Assembly: GCF_000377745.1 (NCBI RefSeq)
Contig: NZ_KB898706.1
Span: 1,206,249-1,270,248, forward strand
Direction: 5' to 3'
From: Gilvimarinus chinensis DSM 19667
Lineage (GTDB): Bacteria > Pseudomonadota > Gammaproteobacteria > Pseudomonadales > Cellvibrionaceae
DNA length: 64,000 nt
Below the pieces are notes generated by a model, which was not told the DNA's origin, made no database searches, and saw only the letters and a list, made by a program, of their open reading frames with translations. Numbering within the stretch: the stretch's first letter is position 1; each line of letters opens with the position of its first letter. Shown here piece by piece: positions 46,719 through 55,879 of this stretch. The translations under genes were made by a program, and so were the position numbers.

Positions 46719-48560
46719 ATGAAAAAACTGCACCCTATCACCACCTTTTGGGGCCGCTTAGCCTTAACTCTCGCGCTGTTATTTGCCAGTTTGTGGAGTT
46801 TAATGAGCGCCGCCAATCTGGGCAACTTAAGCATTTCCGACATCCGGCTCACCTACGACAATCGCGACTTGCCTGTCGCTGACCTGCCGCTTTCCCGCGC
46901 TTTAATCGGCCGCTATGCCGTGCAACTTAGCCTGGACACTCATGGTAAAAGCGCGCTTTCGTTACGGGTAATTCCAGACGATGAACTGCACCGGGTGCTG
47001 GTGAATGGTCAGCCTGTTTCTCTGCAAGGCTTTTCCCGCAGCCAACGGCGCGATTACAGTAAAGGCCTGGTGCTGCCTTTGCGGGATTTGCGGCCCGACG
47101 CTGCCAATATTGTGCAATTTGAGTTGAGCAACGCCAGTAACCCCGCGGGCTTTGATGTGCGCCCGGTCGCAAGCTTGAGCGGCCAGCAGATGGTGTTGCT
47201 GGCTGTGGCTTTAGCGTTGTTGGCGCTTGCCTTGTTGCGCCACTTGCCCATCAGCCGGGGGCAGGGGGTCATAGTGGCTGCGGGGCTTGTTGCCTGCACC
47301 GTGTATTTATCGCAAACCGATTCTTTCACTCGCACGTTTGATGTGTACGAGGGCGGCGGCCATCGCGATTACATTCATTACCTGATTGAGCATCAGAGTT
47401 TTCCCTTGGCCTCTGAGGGGTGGGAGTACCATCAGCCGCCGTTGTATTACATGGTTACTGCGCTCACAAAAGTGCTGCTGGTGGATGCCAGCGGTGGTGA
47501 CGATCGCTGGGCCCAATGGCTGGCTTTATGGCTGTGGGCCATTTTTTTGTGGGCTTCGCTCGCTGCTTTGCGCATCGCGTTTCGGGTGCATCCGTGGGCG
47601 CTATTGTTGGCCAGTGTGGCGCTTTGTTTCTGGCCCTCGGGCATCGTGCACAGTATTCGCATTGGCAATGATGTGCCTTTGTACGCCTTCTACGCGTTGG
47701 GCTTTTTCTTTACTTTGCGCTGGTGGCGCACCGGGGCACGGCAATGCTTAATGTGGGCCGCTTTTTGGGCGGCCTGTGCGCTGTTGACGAAATCCAACGC
47801 GCTCGCCCTGTGGGCGGTATTGGGCGGTTTGTGGTGGCTGCGATCTGTGCGCCACGGTAAGGGGCTTTTGTTGTCGCCATGGCGGCGGCGTCAGGCAGTA
47901 GGTGCGGCCTTTGTCTTGGGTGCGTTTTTTGTCGTGGCGGTAGGGATCAACCTGGGTGATAACCTGTGGTATTACGCAAAAGGTCAGTCGGAAGACTGGC
48001 TGCTGTCGAATGTCAGCAACACGATTAATTCGGGTTTACAGGTGGCCAACAGGCCGGCGAATTATTTGGTGTTTGATCTGGCCACGTTTATTCAGCAGCC
48101 CTTTATGAGCAGTTGGCAAGATATTTACGGGCGCCAGTATTTTTGGAATTACGTGTTGCGCTCCAGTTTGTCATCCGAGTTCTTTTTTAGCGGCGACTCT
48201 TTCAAGCTTTGGGGCAAGGTGAACGGTGTCTTGCTGTTACTGATGCTGGCCGGACAGGTGTATTACAGCGTTACTCACAATGCGGTTTTGGATAATCGCG
48301 CCAGAATTCGCGGCTTATATCGCGCCATGCCCTGGTTGCTGACCATTGTGTTTCCACTGTTGTTGCTCCTGGCGTATCGCATCAAAGTACCGTTGTCCTG
48401 TAATACCGATTTTCGTTATGTGTATATGATGCTGGTACCGCTGCTGTATTGGTCCGCCCATGCGCTTACCCGCGAAGGGTTTCTGGCAAGGTTTTTGGCA
48501 TTGACCCCAGCGGCGATCGGACTATCGTCGATAGTGTGGCTGGCACTGTTGTTACGTTAG
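46719..48560 (+). CDS. GT-C-type membrane glycosyltransferase, GT39/ArnT-like
   Basis: 613 residues. After a first membrane helix (about 10-32) comes a roughly 110-residue extracytoplasmic segment, then about ten membrane helices. The segment TRTFDVYEGGGHRDYIHYL with acidic residues, followed by WEYHQPPLYY, matches the first-loop signature of polyprenol-phosphate-sugar-dependent transferases (Dol-P-Man:protein mannosyltransferase/ArnT-like). Donor and acceptor are unknown. It starts 76 bases after the MATE gene. The start codon lacks a strong ribosome site (GTTGGG directly before it). Confidence 0.75.
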   Translation: MKKLHPITTFWGRLALTLALLFASLWSLMSAANLGNLSISDIRLTYDNRDLPVADLPLSRALIGRYAVQLSLDTHGKSALSLRVIPDDELHRVLVNGQPVSLQGFSRSQRRDYSKGLVLPLRDLRPDAANIVQFELSNASNPAGFDVRPVASLSGQQMVLLAVALALLALALLRHLPISRGQGVIVAAGLVACTVYLSQTDSFTRTFDVYEGGGHRDYIHYLIEHQSFPLASEGWEYHQPPLYYMVTALTKVLLVDASGGDDRWAQWLALWLWAIFLWASLAALRIAFRVHPWALLLASVALCFWPSGIVHSIRIGNDVPLYAFYALGFFFTLRWWRTGARQCLMWAAFWAACALLTKSNALALWAVLGGLWWLRSVRHGKGLLLSPWRRRQAVGAAFVLGAFFVVAVGINLGDNLWYYAKGQSEDWLLSNVSNTINSGLQVANRPANYLVFDLATFIQQPFMSSWQDIYGRQYFWNYVLRSSLSSEFFFSGDSFKLWGKVNGVLLLLMLAGQVYYSVTHNAVLDNRARIRGLYRAMPWLLTIVFPLLLLLAYRIKVPLSCNTDFRYVYMMLVPLLYWSAHALTREGFLARFLALTPAAIGLSSIVWLALLLR

Positions 48561-48916
48561 GGGCGGGTTTGTTTCGGTTAGCTGCGCTACTTGTTGAGTC
48601 AAATGTGAAATGTTCATTTTATAAACCCGTGTCGACGGGCGTTGCGAGGTACTTGTGGTCTTGGCCAAAAGTACCGCCGCCGTTCCTGCGCCACAGCCCA
48701 GGCTGCCCTCACCGCCTTTGGCATTCACCCTCTCCTGTTTGCTTACCCGCTAAAGCGGTAGTCGCTGACGCTGGCCGGTATTATGTTGGGCCCACAGCTT
48801 GTTTTAAATATAAGCAGAGTTTTACTTGTAAATGAAGTCGTGGTATACAAGCGTTTGGTCAGGGCCGGTAGGCCCCAATGAGCCTCCTACAATAACAATA
48901 GTCTCCCGGAGGAGTC
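48561..48916. other. Intergenic region upstream of the fucose-type cluster
   Basis: 356 bases without a supported gene. At 48601-48622 lies an imperfect palindrome AAATGTGAA-ATG-TTCATTTTA, a candidate IclR operator. At 48648-48675 there is a 7-bp inverted repeat GGTACTT / AAGTACC, and GTGGTATACAAG lies near 48840. The end holds the GGAGGA ribosome site of the symporter gene. Confidence 0.45.
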
Positions 48917-50209
48917 GTGAATCGTCAGCAACCCCAGGCCATGCCCATGGTCAGCGCCCGCGTGTGGGTGCCATTGTTTTTGATTGTCAGCCTCTTTTTT
49001 ATGTGGGGGGTGGCGAACAACCTCAACGATATTCTGATCACTCAATTTAAAAAAGCCTTTGTGCTCACGGATTTGCAGTCGGGTTTGGTGCAGTCGGCTT
49101 TTTATTTTGGCTATTTTGTGTTTGCTCTACCCGCTGCCCTCGCCATGAAACGCTTCGGTTATCGCGCTGCGATTGTATTTGGTTTACTGCTTTACGCAGC
49201 AGGCGCAGCTCTGTTTTACCCCGCCGCTCAGGCCCATGAATACGTTTACTTTTTGGCGGCACTGTTTGTCATTGCCAGCGGCCTGTCTTTTTTAGAAACC
49301 TCGGCGAACCCGCTGATTGTCGCCATGGGCGATCCGGCCACCGCCGAGCGGCGTTTAAACTTTGCCCAGTCGTTTAATTCGCTCGGCACGATTTCGGGGG
49401 TGTTGATTGGGCGCGAGTTTATTCTCTCGGGGGTAGAGCACAGCCCCGAGGCGTTAGCAGCGATGAGCGAGGCGCAGCAAACGGCCTTTTACACCACTGA
49501 AGTGCAGGCTGTGGCCGGGCCTTATCTCGCCATAGCAGCGGTGGTGCTGTTTTGGGCGTTGTGTGTGGCACTGGTGAAATTTCCGGTTATTACGTGGGGG
49601 CATGAGAGTGACGAGCGCGGCTTCTGCCGGGCTGACTTTAAAGTTCTGTTGCGGCGGCGGCACTATCTGTGCGGTGTGCTGGCGCAGTTTTTCTATGTGG
49701 GTGCCCAAGTGTGTATTTGGAGCTTTATGATTCGGTATGGCCAAGAAACGGTACCGGGCACCGGTGAGAAAGCTCTGGCCACCTATTTAACCGTGTCGCT
49801 GGTGGCGTTTATGGTGGGGCGGTTTTTCGCCACCTGGCTGATGGGCTGCGTGCAGCCCGCGCGACTGATGGCCTGGTACGCGCTGATTAATATTGGCTTG
49901 TGCGGTTTTGCCATGTTGGCGGCCAATCATGCGGGGTTGATTGCCCTCGCTGCCACCAGCTTTTTTATGTCGCTGATGTTTCCGACCATTTTTGCCCTCA
50001 GTATTAAGGGGTTAGGCCGTGAAGCGAAAGCCGGCTCGGCGCTGCTGATTATGGCCATTATTGGCGGGGCTGTTATTACAGCGGTGATGGGGCTGGTATC
50101 TGATGTAACCAGCATGCACACGGCGGTTATAGTGCCTTTGTTCTGTTTTGTGGTGGTGTGGTTGTTTGCTTGTATAAGTCAAACGGAGACGAGTCTTGAC
50201 GGAGTTTAG
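48917..50209 (+). CDS. FucP-type sugar:H+ symporter (major facilitator superfamily)
   Basis: 430 residues, 12 membrane helices expected. It matches the L-fucose permease family: FFMWGVANNLNDILITQFKK keeps the Asp of the fucose-binding site, and SGLSFLETSANPLIVAMG keeps the second acidic residue (E. coli Asp46 and Glu135). The GTG start follows GGAGGA. Its stop overlaps the amidohydrolase start by 14 bases. With that gene, IclR and UxaA-type genes downstream, import of L-fucose or a similar deoxysugar is the best reading, though galactose or other sugars are possible. Confidence 0.87.
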   Translation: MNRQQPQAMPMVSARVWVPLFLIVSLFFMWGVANNLNDILITQFKKAFVLTDLQSGLVQSAFYFGYFVFALPAALAMKRFGYRAAIVFGLLLYAAGAALFYPAAQAHEYVYFLAALFVIASGLSFLETSANPLIVAMGDPATAERRLNFAQSFNSLGTISGVLIGREFILSGVEHSPEALAAMSEAQQTAFYTTEVQAVAGPYLAIAAVVLFWALCVALVKFPVITWGHESDERGFCRADFKVLLRRRHYLCGVLAQFFYVGAQVCIWSFMIRYGQETVPGTGEKALATYLTVSLVAFMVGRFFATWLMGCVQPARLMAWYALINIGLCGFAMLAANHAGLIALAATSFFMSLMFPTIFALSIKGLGREAKAGSALLIMAIIGGAVITAVMGLVSDVTSMHTAVIVPLFCFVVVWLFACISQTETSLDGV

Positions 50210-51032
50210 CGTTATTGACGCCCATCAGCATTGTTGGGAGCTGGAAAATACACAATGGCCCACACCTGATTTAGTGGATATTTATCGTACTTTCAGTGCG
50301 GCAGATTACTTGGCGGCAAGTGTTGAGGCTGGAGCCGTTGGCTCTGTACTGGTACAGACACAGCCAAATACCGCCGATACCGATTTTCTACTGATCGAGG
50401 CCGATACTTACCGTCATGTATTGGGGGTGGTAGGTTGGGTTGATTTGAGCGCAGCGGATGCACCGGCGCAGCTAACCCTTCGTGTGCGCCATCCGGCCTT
50501 TTGTGGCGTGCGGCCCATGTTGCAGGGTTTGCCCGAAGATGACTGGATTCTACGACCAGCATGCGCCCAGGCCTTATCAGCCTTAACGGATCTTAAACTG
50601 TGTTTTGACGCTTTGGTGTACCCTCGGCATCTACCGTACATTGAGGAACTGGCAAGGGGTTATCCTGAATTGTCGATATGTATAAACCATGGCGCGAAGC
50701 CAGATATTGCCGCGTCTGAGTGGCAGAGCTGGTACGCACTTTTAGCACGGCTGGTGGCTTTGCCAAATGTGTTCTGTAAATTGTCGGGCCTTGCGACCGA
50801 GGCCCCAGTGGGTGCCCAGCTGGCGGTGGTGCGACCTTATGCTGAGGCAATTTTGACCCTGTTTGGGCCGCAAAAAGTTATTTGGGGGAGCGACTGGCCA
50901 GTGTTGAATATGGCGAGTACCTACCCCGAATGGCTGGCATATTGCCGGCAACTGGTGCAATCTTTAGCACCCGACGCCGAAGCGGCGATCTTCCGTGATA
51001 ACGCGATTCGCTTTTACGGACTTAGTAATTAA
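50196..51032 (+). CDS. Amidohydrolase, L-fuconolactonase-like
   Basis: 278-residue metal-dependent hydrolase of the amidohydrolase-2 type. The N-terminal HxH metal site is in DAHQHCWE (residues about 8-15), and the late Asp is in WGSDWPVLNMAS. This family includes L-fucono-1,5-lactonase and L-rhamnono-lactonase, and the FucP-type neighbour favours fuconolactone. The TTG start at 50196 lies within the end of the transporter gene with ACGGAGAC upstream, so translation is coupled. No signal peptide, cytoplasmic. Confidence 0.82.
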   Translation: MTEFSVIDAHQHCWELENTQWPTPDLVDIYRTFSAADYLAASVEAGAVGSVLVQTQPNTADTDFLLIEADTYRHVLGVVGWVDLSAADAPAQLTLRVRHPAFCGVRPMLQGLPEDDWILRPACAQALSALTDLKLCFDALVYPRHLPYIEELARGYPELSICINHGAKPDIAASEWQSWYALLARLVALPNVFCKLSGLATEAPVGAQLAVVRPYAEAILTLFGPQKVIWGSDWPVLNMASTYPEWLAYCRQLVQSLAPDAEAAIFRDNAIRFYGLSN

Positions 51033-51085
51033 AACAACAATGATTTTTCAGGCTTTGAGCAGCGACACTTTAGAGTAAGGACAAA

Positions 51086-51883
51086 ATGACAGGTAAACGC
51101 AATGTGGTCGTCAAGGCGGCGACCGAAGACAGTCGAAAGTACAAGGCACCGGCGCTGGAAAAAGGGCTGGATATTCTCGAGCTGCTGGCTTCGACCAGCG
51201 AGCCTATGACCACATCGCAAATGGCGGCGAAGTTGGGGCGTTCGGTGAGCGAACTGTTTCGAATGGTTCTGGCGCTGGAGTACCGTGGCTATATCAGTCC
51301 CGCCGACGATGGTCGCGACGGCTATGAGTTGTCGAACAAGTTATTTGCCCTGGGTATCGCACGCGCACCCACAAAAGCGTTGCTGGAAACCGCGCTGCCC
51401 GTTATGGCGGCGCTCAGCCGTGAGATTGGCCAGTCCTGCCACTTGGCGGTACCTTCGGGAAACCAGATTGTGGTGGTTGGGCGCATTGAAAACCCGGGTG
51501 ACTTGGGCTTTTCGGTGCGTATTGGTTACCGCAGGCCGCTGGTCAAGGCCGCCTCGGGCAAAATCTTGTTTGGTTTTCAGGCATCGGATGTACAGAGCGT
51601 CATGCTCAAAGACCTGGCCGGTGAAGATGAAGCCGAACTGGAGAGTTTTATCTCCAGCGCCGAGCAAGCGCGCAAGGCCGGGTATGTGTGTACACCCAGC
51701 GATTTTATTAACGGCGTAACCGACTTGTCGGCACCGGTGGTCGGGTATCGCGGCGCGCTGGCGGCGCTCACGGTGCCCCATGTGGTTTACCACCCAGAGC
51801 CTTGCAGCGTTGAACGGGCCCTTGAAAGGCTGCGCGAGGCTGCGCAAAAAATCTCTTCTCAGCTGACCGAGCAAAGCCATTAA
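51086..51883 (+). CDS. IclR-family transcriptional regulator
   Basis: 265 residues. The N-terminal winged helix-turn-helix spans about 22-90 (ALEKGLDILELLA, then TTSQMAAKLGRSVSELFRMV), and the C-terminal IclR effector domain about 95-260 (GQSCHLAVPSGNQIVVVGRI, RPLVKAASGKILF). It lies inside the sugar-acid cluster and probably senses a sugar acid intermediate and controls the flanking genes. Candidate operators are the palindromes upstream of the symporter gene and before the UxaA N-domain gene. Confidence 0.9.
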   Translation: MTGKRNVVVKAATEDSRKYKAPALEKGLDILELLASTSEPMTTSQMAAKLGRSVSELFRMVLALEYRGYISPADDGRDGYELSNKLFALGIARAPTKALLETALPVMAALSREIGQSCHLAVPSGNQIVVVGRIENPGDLGFSVRIGYRRPLVKAASGKILFGFQASDVQSVMLKDLAGEDEAELESFISSAEQARKAGYVCTPSDFINGVTDLSAPVVGYRGALAALTVPHVVYHPEPCSVERALERLREAAQKISSQLTEQSH

Positions 51884-52030
51884 GCATTCTGTAAAGGCGC
51901 TGTTCCTGGCGCCTTTAATCTCTTATAGTTTATTGGACTTTTTCTTGTGTTTTGCGCCATAAGTCGGTTGACTTTCGACGACCGCTTGTTTTTACTTGTA
52001 AGTATATTTTTAATTATAAAAAGGTTTTCT

Positions 52031-52315
52031 GTGGTAGCCGCAATTGATCTGCAGCCGGGTCGCGTGGTCGATACTGGCGTATATCTGCCCCTCTTCGCTA
52101 TGGGCGCTGCCTCATTGGGCAATTTATGCCGCGAGGTGGCCGATGTGCAGGCCCAGACGGCCATGCACGAGCGCTCGGTGTTATCCGCTAAAGTAGGTCG
52201 ATTATTCCAGCCGATTGCACCCACTAAACGTGCTTCTCTGCGTTTTGGCATTGCTGCAACACCCGGTTTAACACCGGTGTTTGATTACAGCTACCCGGGG
52301 GGATGCGATCATTGA
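52031..52315 (+). pseudogene. Decayed aldo/keto reductase (L-fucose dehydrogenase type)
   Basis: The frame from GTG 52031 (AAAAAGG upstream) reads like pieces of a sugar-oxidising aldo/keto reductase. The first piece is LPLFAMGAASLGNLCREVAD, the N-terminal strand and loop. It is followed, without the usual central WDAGIRYFDTAPHYG-like catalytic segment, by VLSAKVGRLFQP and PVFDYSYPGG. About 40 residues are missing internally, including the catalytic Tyr region. The frame stops after about 95 of the usual 320-340 residues, close to a run of six G that may mark a frameshift. Functional loss is therefore likely. In related clusters this gene supplies the first step, L-fucose to L-fuconolactone. 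Confidence 0.75.
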
Positions 52316-52332
52316 ATAAGTCGCCGCACCCT

Positions 52333-52348
52333 CAGGCACCGGTGCCTG
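52333..52348. promoter_or_regulatory. 16-bp perfect palindrome before the UxaA N-domain gene
   Basis: CAGGCACCGGTGCCTG, self-complementary without a loop, 13 bases before the ATG. It is an operator candidate or a hairpin at the ribosome site. Confidence 0.4.
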
Positions 52349-52360
52349 CGGAGTAACGCC

Positions 52361-52675
52361 ATGACGCAAACCGTAAGCGCAGCCCCGCAGGTGGTGTTAT
52401 TGCATTCGCAGGATAACGTGTTGATCAGCGTAGCAACGCTGGCGGCAGATACGTGGTTTGAGCTTGAGGGGCAGGGCTACAAGCTTAAGCAAACGGTGCC
52501 GCTGGGGCACAAAATTGCCCGCATTGATATGTCCGCGGGCACGCGAATTTTACGTTACGGTGCGCCTATTGGTTCGCTGTATTGCGACGTTCAGGCGGGC
52601 GATTGGGTACATACGCACAACTTAAAAAGCGATTATCTGGCCAGCCACACGCGTAACGGACGGGCTAGGGGGTAG
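52361..52675 (+). CDS. UxaA-family dehydratase, N-terminal SAF-domain subunit
   Basis: 104 residues forming only the SAF domain that is the N-terminal part of altronate/galactarate dehydratases. Motifs are VPLGHKIARID, ILRYGAPIG and GDWVHTHNL. The catalytic part is a separate gene that begins directly at the stop codon (TAGTGATG). Split forms of this enzyme are known. ATG follows GCGGAGTAA. It acts with the next gene as one dehydratase for a sugar acid. Confidence 0.87.
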   Translation: MTQTVSAAPQVVLLHSQDNVLISVATLAADTWFELEGQGYKLKQTVPLGHKIARIDMSAGTRILRYGAPIGSLYCDVQAGDWVHTHNLKSDYLASHTRNGRARG

Positions 52676-52677
52676 TG

Positions 52678-53922
52678 ATGACCAAGGGGGCCGGGGTGAG
52701 CACTAGCAAACAACCGCAAGCCACCTTACGTGGCTACTTGCGCAGCGATGGTCGCAAAGGCATTCGCAATGTGCTGGTGGTGGCCTATCTGGTGGAGTGC
52801 GCTCACCACGTTAGCCGTCGTATTGTGATGCAGGCAGACGACAGCGAGGTGCATTTAATCGGTTTTCCCGGCTGCTACCCCAACGATTACGCCAGTGCCA
52901 TGATGCGGGCCGTATGCACACACCCCAATGTCGGCGCTGTGCTGCTGGTGTCTTTGGGATGTGAGAGCATGGACCGCGACAGCTTACTGCAAACCGTGCG
53001 CGACTCTGGCCGCCCGGCTGAGTTGTTAGTGATTCAGGAATCGGGTGGCACTGCCAGCACCATTGCTGCTGGCCTGAGCCTGGTAAAACAGATGCGCGAT
53101 CAGCTCGCTCAGGCTCACACGGTGAGTATGGCGGTCAATGAATTGGTCATCGGCACCATTTGCGGCGGCAGCGATGGCACCAGCGGCATTACCGCTAACC
53201 CCGCTGTTGGCCGTTGCTTTGATGCCCTGGTCGCCGATGGCGCGGCCTGTGTGTTTGAAGAAACAGGCGAACTGATTGGCTGTGAAAACATTATGGCCGA
53301 ACGCGCCGCCACGGCCGAGTTGGGCACACTGATTCAAGCGTGCGTCGCCAAGGCCGAGCGCTACTACACCATTATGGGTTTTGGCAGCTTTGCGCCGGGC
53401 AATGCTGATGGCGGCCTGACAACGCTGGAAGAAAAATCCATGGGGGCCTACTCCAAATCGGGCTCGTCAAAAATCAGCGGTTTGATCAAACCGGGCGATG
53501 TGCCGCCCACGGGTGGTTTGTATCTTTTAGACGTTGTTCCTGACGGTGAACCGCGCTTTGGTTTTCCCAATATTGCAGACAATGCCGAAATTGTCGAAAT
53601 GATTGCCTGCGGTTGTCACCTGACGCTGTTTACCACTGGACGCGGTTCGGTAGTGGGTTCGGCCATTTCTCCGGTCATAAAAATTTGCGCTAACCCCGAC
53701 ACCTACAAACGCTTAGCCGGCGATATGGATGTAAACGCCGGGAAAATTCTTACCGGTGAAGCCACGCTGGATGAAGTGGGGCAGGAAATTTATCAATGCG
53801 TGATGAATGTGGCCAGCGGCGCGCGCAGTGTTTCTGAAGCCCTTGGCCATCAGGAATTTATACTGACGTATAAATCATTCGAACCTATAGGCCCCGGTTG
53901 CTTGCCCGCCGGTGTGCAATAA
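52678..53922 (+). CDS. UxaA-family sugar-acid dehydratase, catalytic C-terminal subunit
   Basis: 414 residues corresponding to the catalytic part of altronate/galactarate dehydratases. It opens with LRGYLRSDGRKGIRNVLVV and contains ECAHHV, GFPGCYPND, TICGGSDGTSGITANPA and CGCHLTLFTTGRGSVVGSAI. Family members use Fe2+ and dehydrate hexonates; some act on L-fuconate or related 6-deoxy acids. Here L-fuconate is the likely substrate, to 2-keto-3-deoxy-L-fuconate. GTG 52675 and ATG 52678 are alternative starts, both overlapping or touching the previous stop, so the two halves are co-translated. Confidence 0.87.
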   Translation: MTKGAGVSTSKQPQATLRGYLRSDGRKGIRNVLVVAYLVECAHHVSRRIVMQADDSEVHLIGFPGCYPNDYASAMMRAVCTHPNVGAVLLVSLGCESMDRDSLLQTVRDSGRPAELLVIQESGGTASTIAAGLSLVKQMRDQLAQAHTVSMAVNELVIGTICGGSDGTSGITANPAVGRCFDALVADGAACVFEETGELIGCENIMAERAATAELGTLIQACVAKAERYYTIMGFGSFAPGNADGGLTTLEEKSMGAYSKSGSSKISGLIKPGDVPPTGGLYLLDVVPDGEPRFGFPNIADNAEIVEMIACGCHLTLFTTGRGSVVGSAISPVIKICANPDTYKRLAGDMDVNAGKILTGEATLDEVGQEIYQCVMNVASGARSVSEALGHQEFILTYKSFEPIGPGCLPAGVQ

Positions 53923-54057
53923 AGTCTATTGTTGATATTAAGGCATAAGGCAGCGTACAAAAATGAAAGGCACACCCATCGTGAACCGAGTAAGTGCAAT
54001 CAACGAAAGCCGGGTGAACCCACAAAACAGTATTTTCCTACGGATAAGGCCATCATT

Positions 54058-55326
54058 ATGAGACGACTCGTTACCTCGGTGTTTGCTTTCGCGTTTGTAT
54101 GTCAAAGAGCCTTCAGCGAAAGCCCGGCGCAGACAGAAACATTACCTTTGTGGCCACCAGAAAACACCGTTTTGGTTGCGCAAACTCACGACCAAGAAAA
54201 ACTCTGGCAGAAGGGTTCACTCACGCTCGGTGACGAACGCCGTGTCATGCTAAATCAAAATGAAAATAATGCTTTAGTGTTTGAGTGGCAGGATGCGTGG
54301 TGGTCTGCGGTTCGTTTTGAAACTACACCTCCGGCCAACCTTGAACCGTATCGGCAAGATGGCGGCGTTGTGTTTACCCTGCAGCTGGAAAAATTCGACA
54401 ATGCCGGGTTTGATATTGCGTACCTGTGTGGCAATGGCTGCGAGCGCAAGGTAACGGTGACACACCAAATTTCCAAGCTGCTGGGCAAAGGGCCACAAAC
54501 CGTCAAACTGCCCGCGGGCTGTTTAATCCGCGAGCACGAGAGCGCAGGCTTTATTCGCGTGCCTTTACGTTTTGGGGCCGGTGGTAGCGGCAAAGCAACG
54601 TTTACCTCCGTGCGATGGCAGAAAAATTTACAGGCGGTGGACGGCACAACCCTTGAGTGCCCGGATCAGAAAACCGTGGCTATAACGCCCCAACCGCTTA
54701 ACGAACATTGGGCGCTCAGTTGGTGGATGCCGCGCCACCAAGAAAAATTAAAACAAGCGCGTGACAATAATCCCGAGCTTATTTTTATAGGCGATTCAAT
54801 CACCGAAGGGTGGGAGAAGTCTGGCGCCAAGGTGTTTGAAAAGTATTTTGGTGATTACCGCACCTTAAACCTGGGGTACGGTGGTGATCGTACCGAGAAC
54901 GTACTTTGGCGTTTACAGCATGGCGAGGTAGACGAAACCGATCCAAAGCTTGTGGTGTTAATGATCGGTACCAACAATACCGGTCACCGGCAGGATGATC
55001 CGGCCCGCATTGCCGAGGGTATTCAGCACATTCTTGTTGAGCTTGAGCAGCGCGTGCCCAACAGCAAGGTGTTGCTCTTGGCAATTTACCCGCGCGGCGC
55101 CACTGCTGACGATGTACTGCGCAAAAACAACGCCTTGGTCAACGCCCGTATTCGCAACTTCGCTGACAATAAGCGTGTTTTCTTTAAGGATATCAACAGT
55201 GTACTTCTCACCCAAGACGGCGTGTTAACCGAAAAGGTGATGCCGGATTTACTGCATCCGGAAGTATACGGCTACACCTTGGTGGCTGAAGCTATTAAGG
55301 GTGATATAGAAAAATTAATGCGGTAA
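54058..55326 (+). CDS. Secreted SGNH/GDSL hydrolase with N-terminal carbohydrate-type domain
   Basis: 422 residues from the ATG at 54058 (GGATAAGG upstream), which opens a signal peptide; earlier frame codons are polar. The N-terminal half (about 30-200) is a beta-rich domain of unknown type, possibly a carbohydrate-binding module. The C-terminal half is an SGNH esterase: FIGDSITEGW with Ser247, GYGGDRTENVLWRL with Gly, MIGTNNTGH with Asn, and DLLHPEVYGY with Asp397 and His400. The domain resembles carbohydrate or platelet-activating-factor acetylhydrolase-like esterases. Removal of acetyl groups from a polysaccharide is plausible. Confidence 0.83.
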   Translation: MRRLVTSVFAFAFVCQRAFSESPAQTETLPLWPPENTVLVAQTHDQEKLWQKGSLTLGDERRVMLNQNENNALVFEWQDAWWSAVRFETTPPANLEPYRQDGGVVFTLQLEKFDNAGFDIAYLCGNGCERKVTVTHQISKLLGKGPQTVKLPAGCLIREHESAGFIRVPLRFGAGGSGKATFTSVRWQKNLQAVDGTTLECPDQKTVAITPQPLNEHWALSWWMPRHQEKLKQARDNNPELIFIGDSITEGWEKSGAKVFEKYFGDYRTLNLGYGGDRTENVLWRLQHGEVDETDPKLVVLMIGTNNTGHRQDDPARIAEGIQHILVELEQRVPNSKVLLLAIYPRGATADDVLRKNNALVNARIRNFADNKRVFFKDINSVLLTQDGVLTEKVMPDLLHPEVYGYTLVAEAIKGDIEKLMR

Positions 55327-55420
55327 AGGTTAAGAAGCGCGCGCAGTATTCAATAATGAATTTATGCGCGCGTAACTATTTGAGAGCTAATGTGAATAGC
55401 ACTCGGTGAGTCTGGTAAGC

Positions 55421-55879
55421 CTATGCTGGCTGTCTGGGTTGTTGAGCTTGCTGTGTCTGGTTGCGAGCAATAGTAGAAACCATATTTAATATATTATTCT
55501 TCCATCTCTTTTCATTGCGATAGACTTCATCGTTTATGGATAACATATCATCGATGATCATTTGCTCTAAATTGAGTTTTGGCAGCCCTTGCTGATTAAT
55601 GAATTTCATATTCCATTCACCAAACCGACGCGCTCCCTCAAAATTCTGGCTGAACGCAGTCAAAATCTTGTGACGTGGGTCTCGCTCAATGCTGGCCATG
55701 ATCTCGCTCGCCTCATCGTTTTCACTTTCCAGGTATTGAAAAAAATACGGCGATTTAAAGTATAAGTAACCAGTAACATTTTGGCTGTGATTTCGCTCTT
55801 GAGCCTGCTGCAACAGCTCGGTTAAAGCGTTGGCATCAAATGTTTGTTCCGCATGGCTGACGTATAAAATAGCTTTCAT
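55421..55879 (-). CDS. BLUF-domain blue-light photoreceptor
   Basis: 152 residues from the ATG at 55879, with AAAGGA upstream. The BLUF fold covers about residues 2-95. The flavin-site residues are present: Tyr6 (ILYVSHA), Asn30, Gln48 (YFFQYLE) and Trp89 (RRFGEWNMKF). Blue light would shift the FAD hydrogen-bond network. The C-terminal tail (about 95-152) is short and Gln-rich, with no fused output domain, so it must act through a partner. It lies on the same strand as, and 200 bases downstream of, a large membrane protein gene. Confidence 0.88.
   Translation of the reverse strand: MKAILYVSHAEQTFDANALTELLQQAQERNHSQNVTGYLYFKSPYFFQYLESENDEASEIMASIERDPRHKILTAFSQNFEGARRFGEWNMKFINQQGLPKLNLEQMIIDDMLSINDEVYRNEKRWKNNILNMVSTIARNQTQQAQQPRQPA

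Noticed and set aside
48449-48835. 128-codon frame overlapping the end of the glycosyltransferase gene
   Set aside because: Overlaps a well-supported gene in another frame; the product is Pro/Ser-rich with no domain, and no ribosome site is present.
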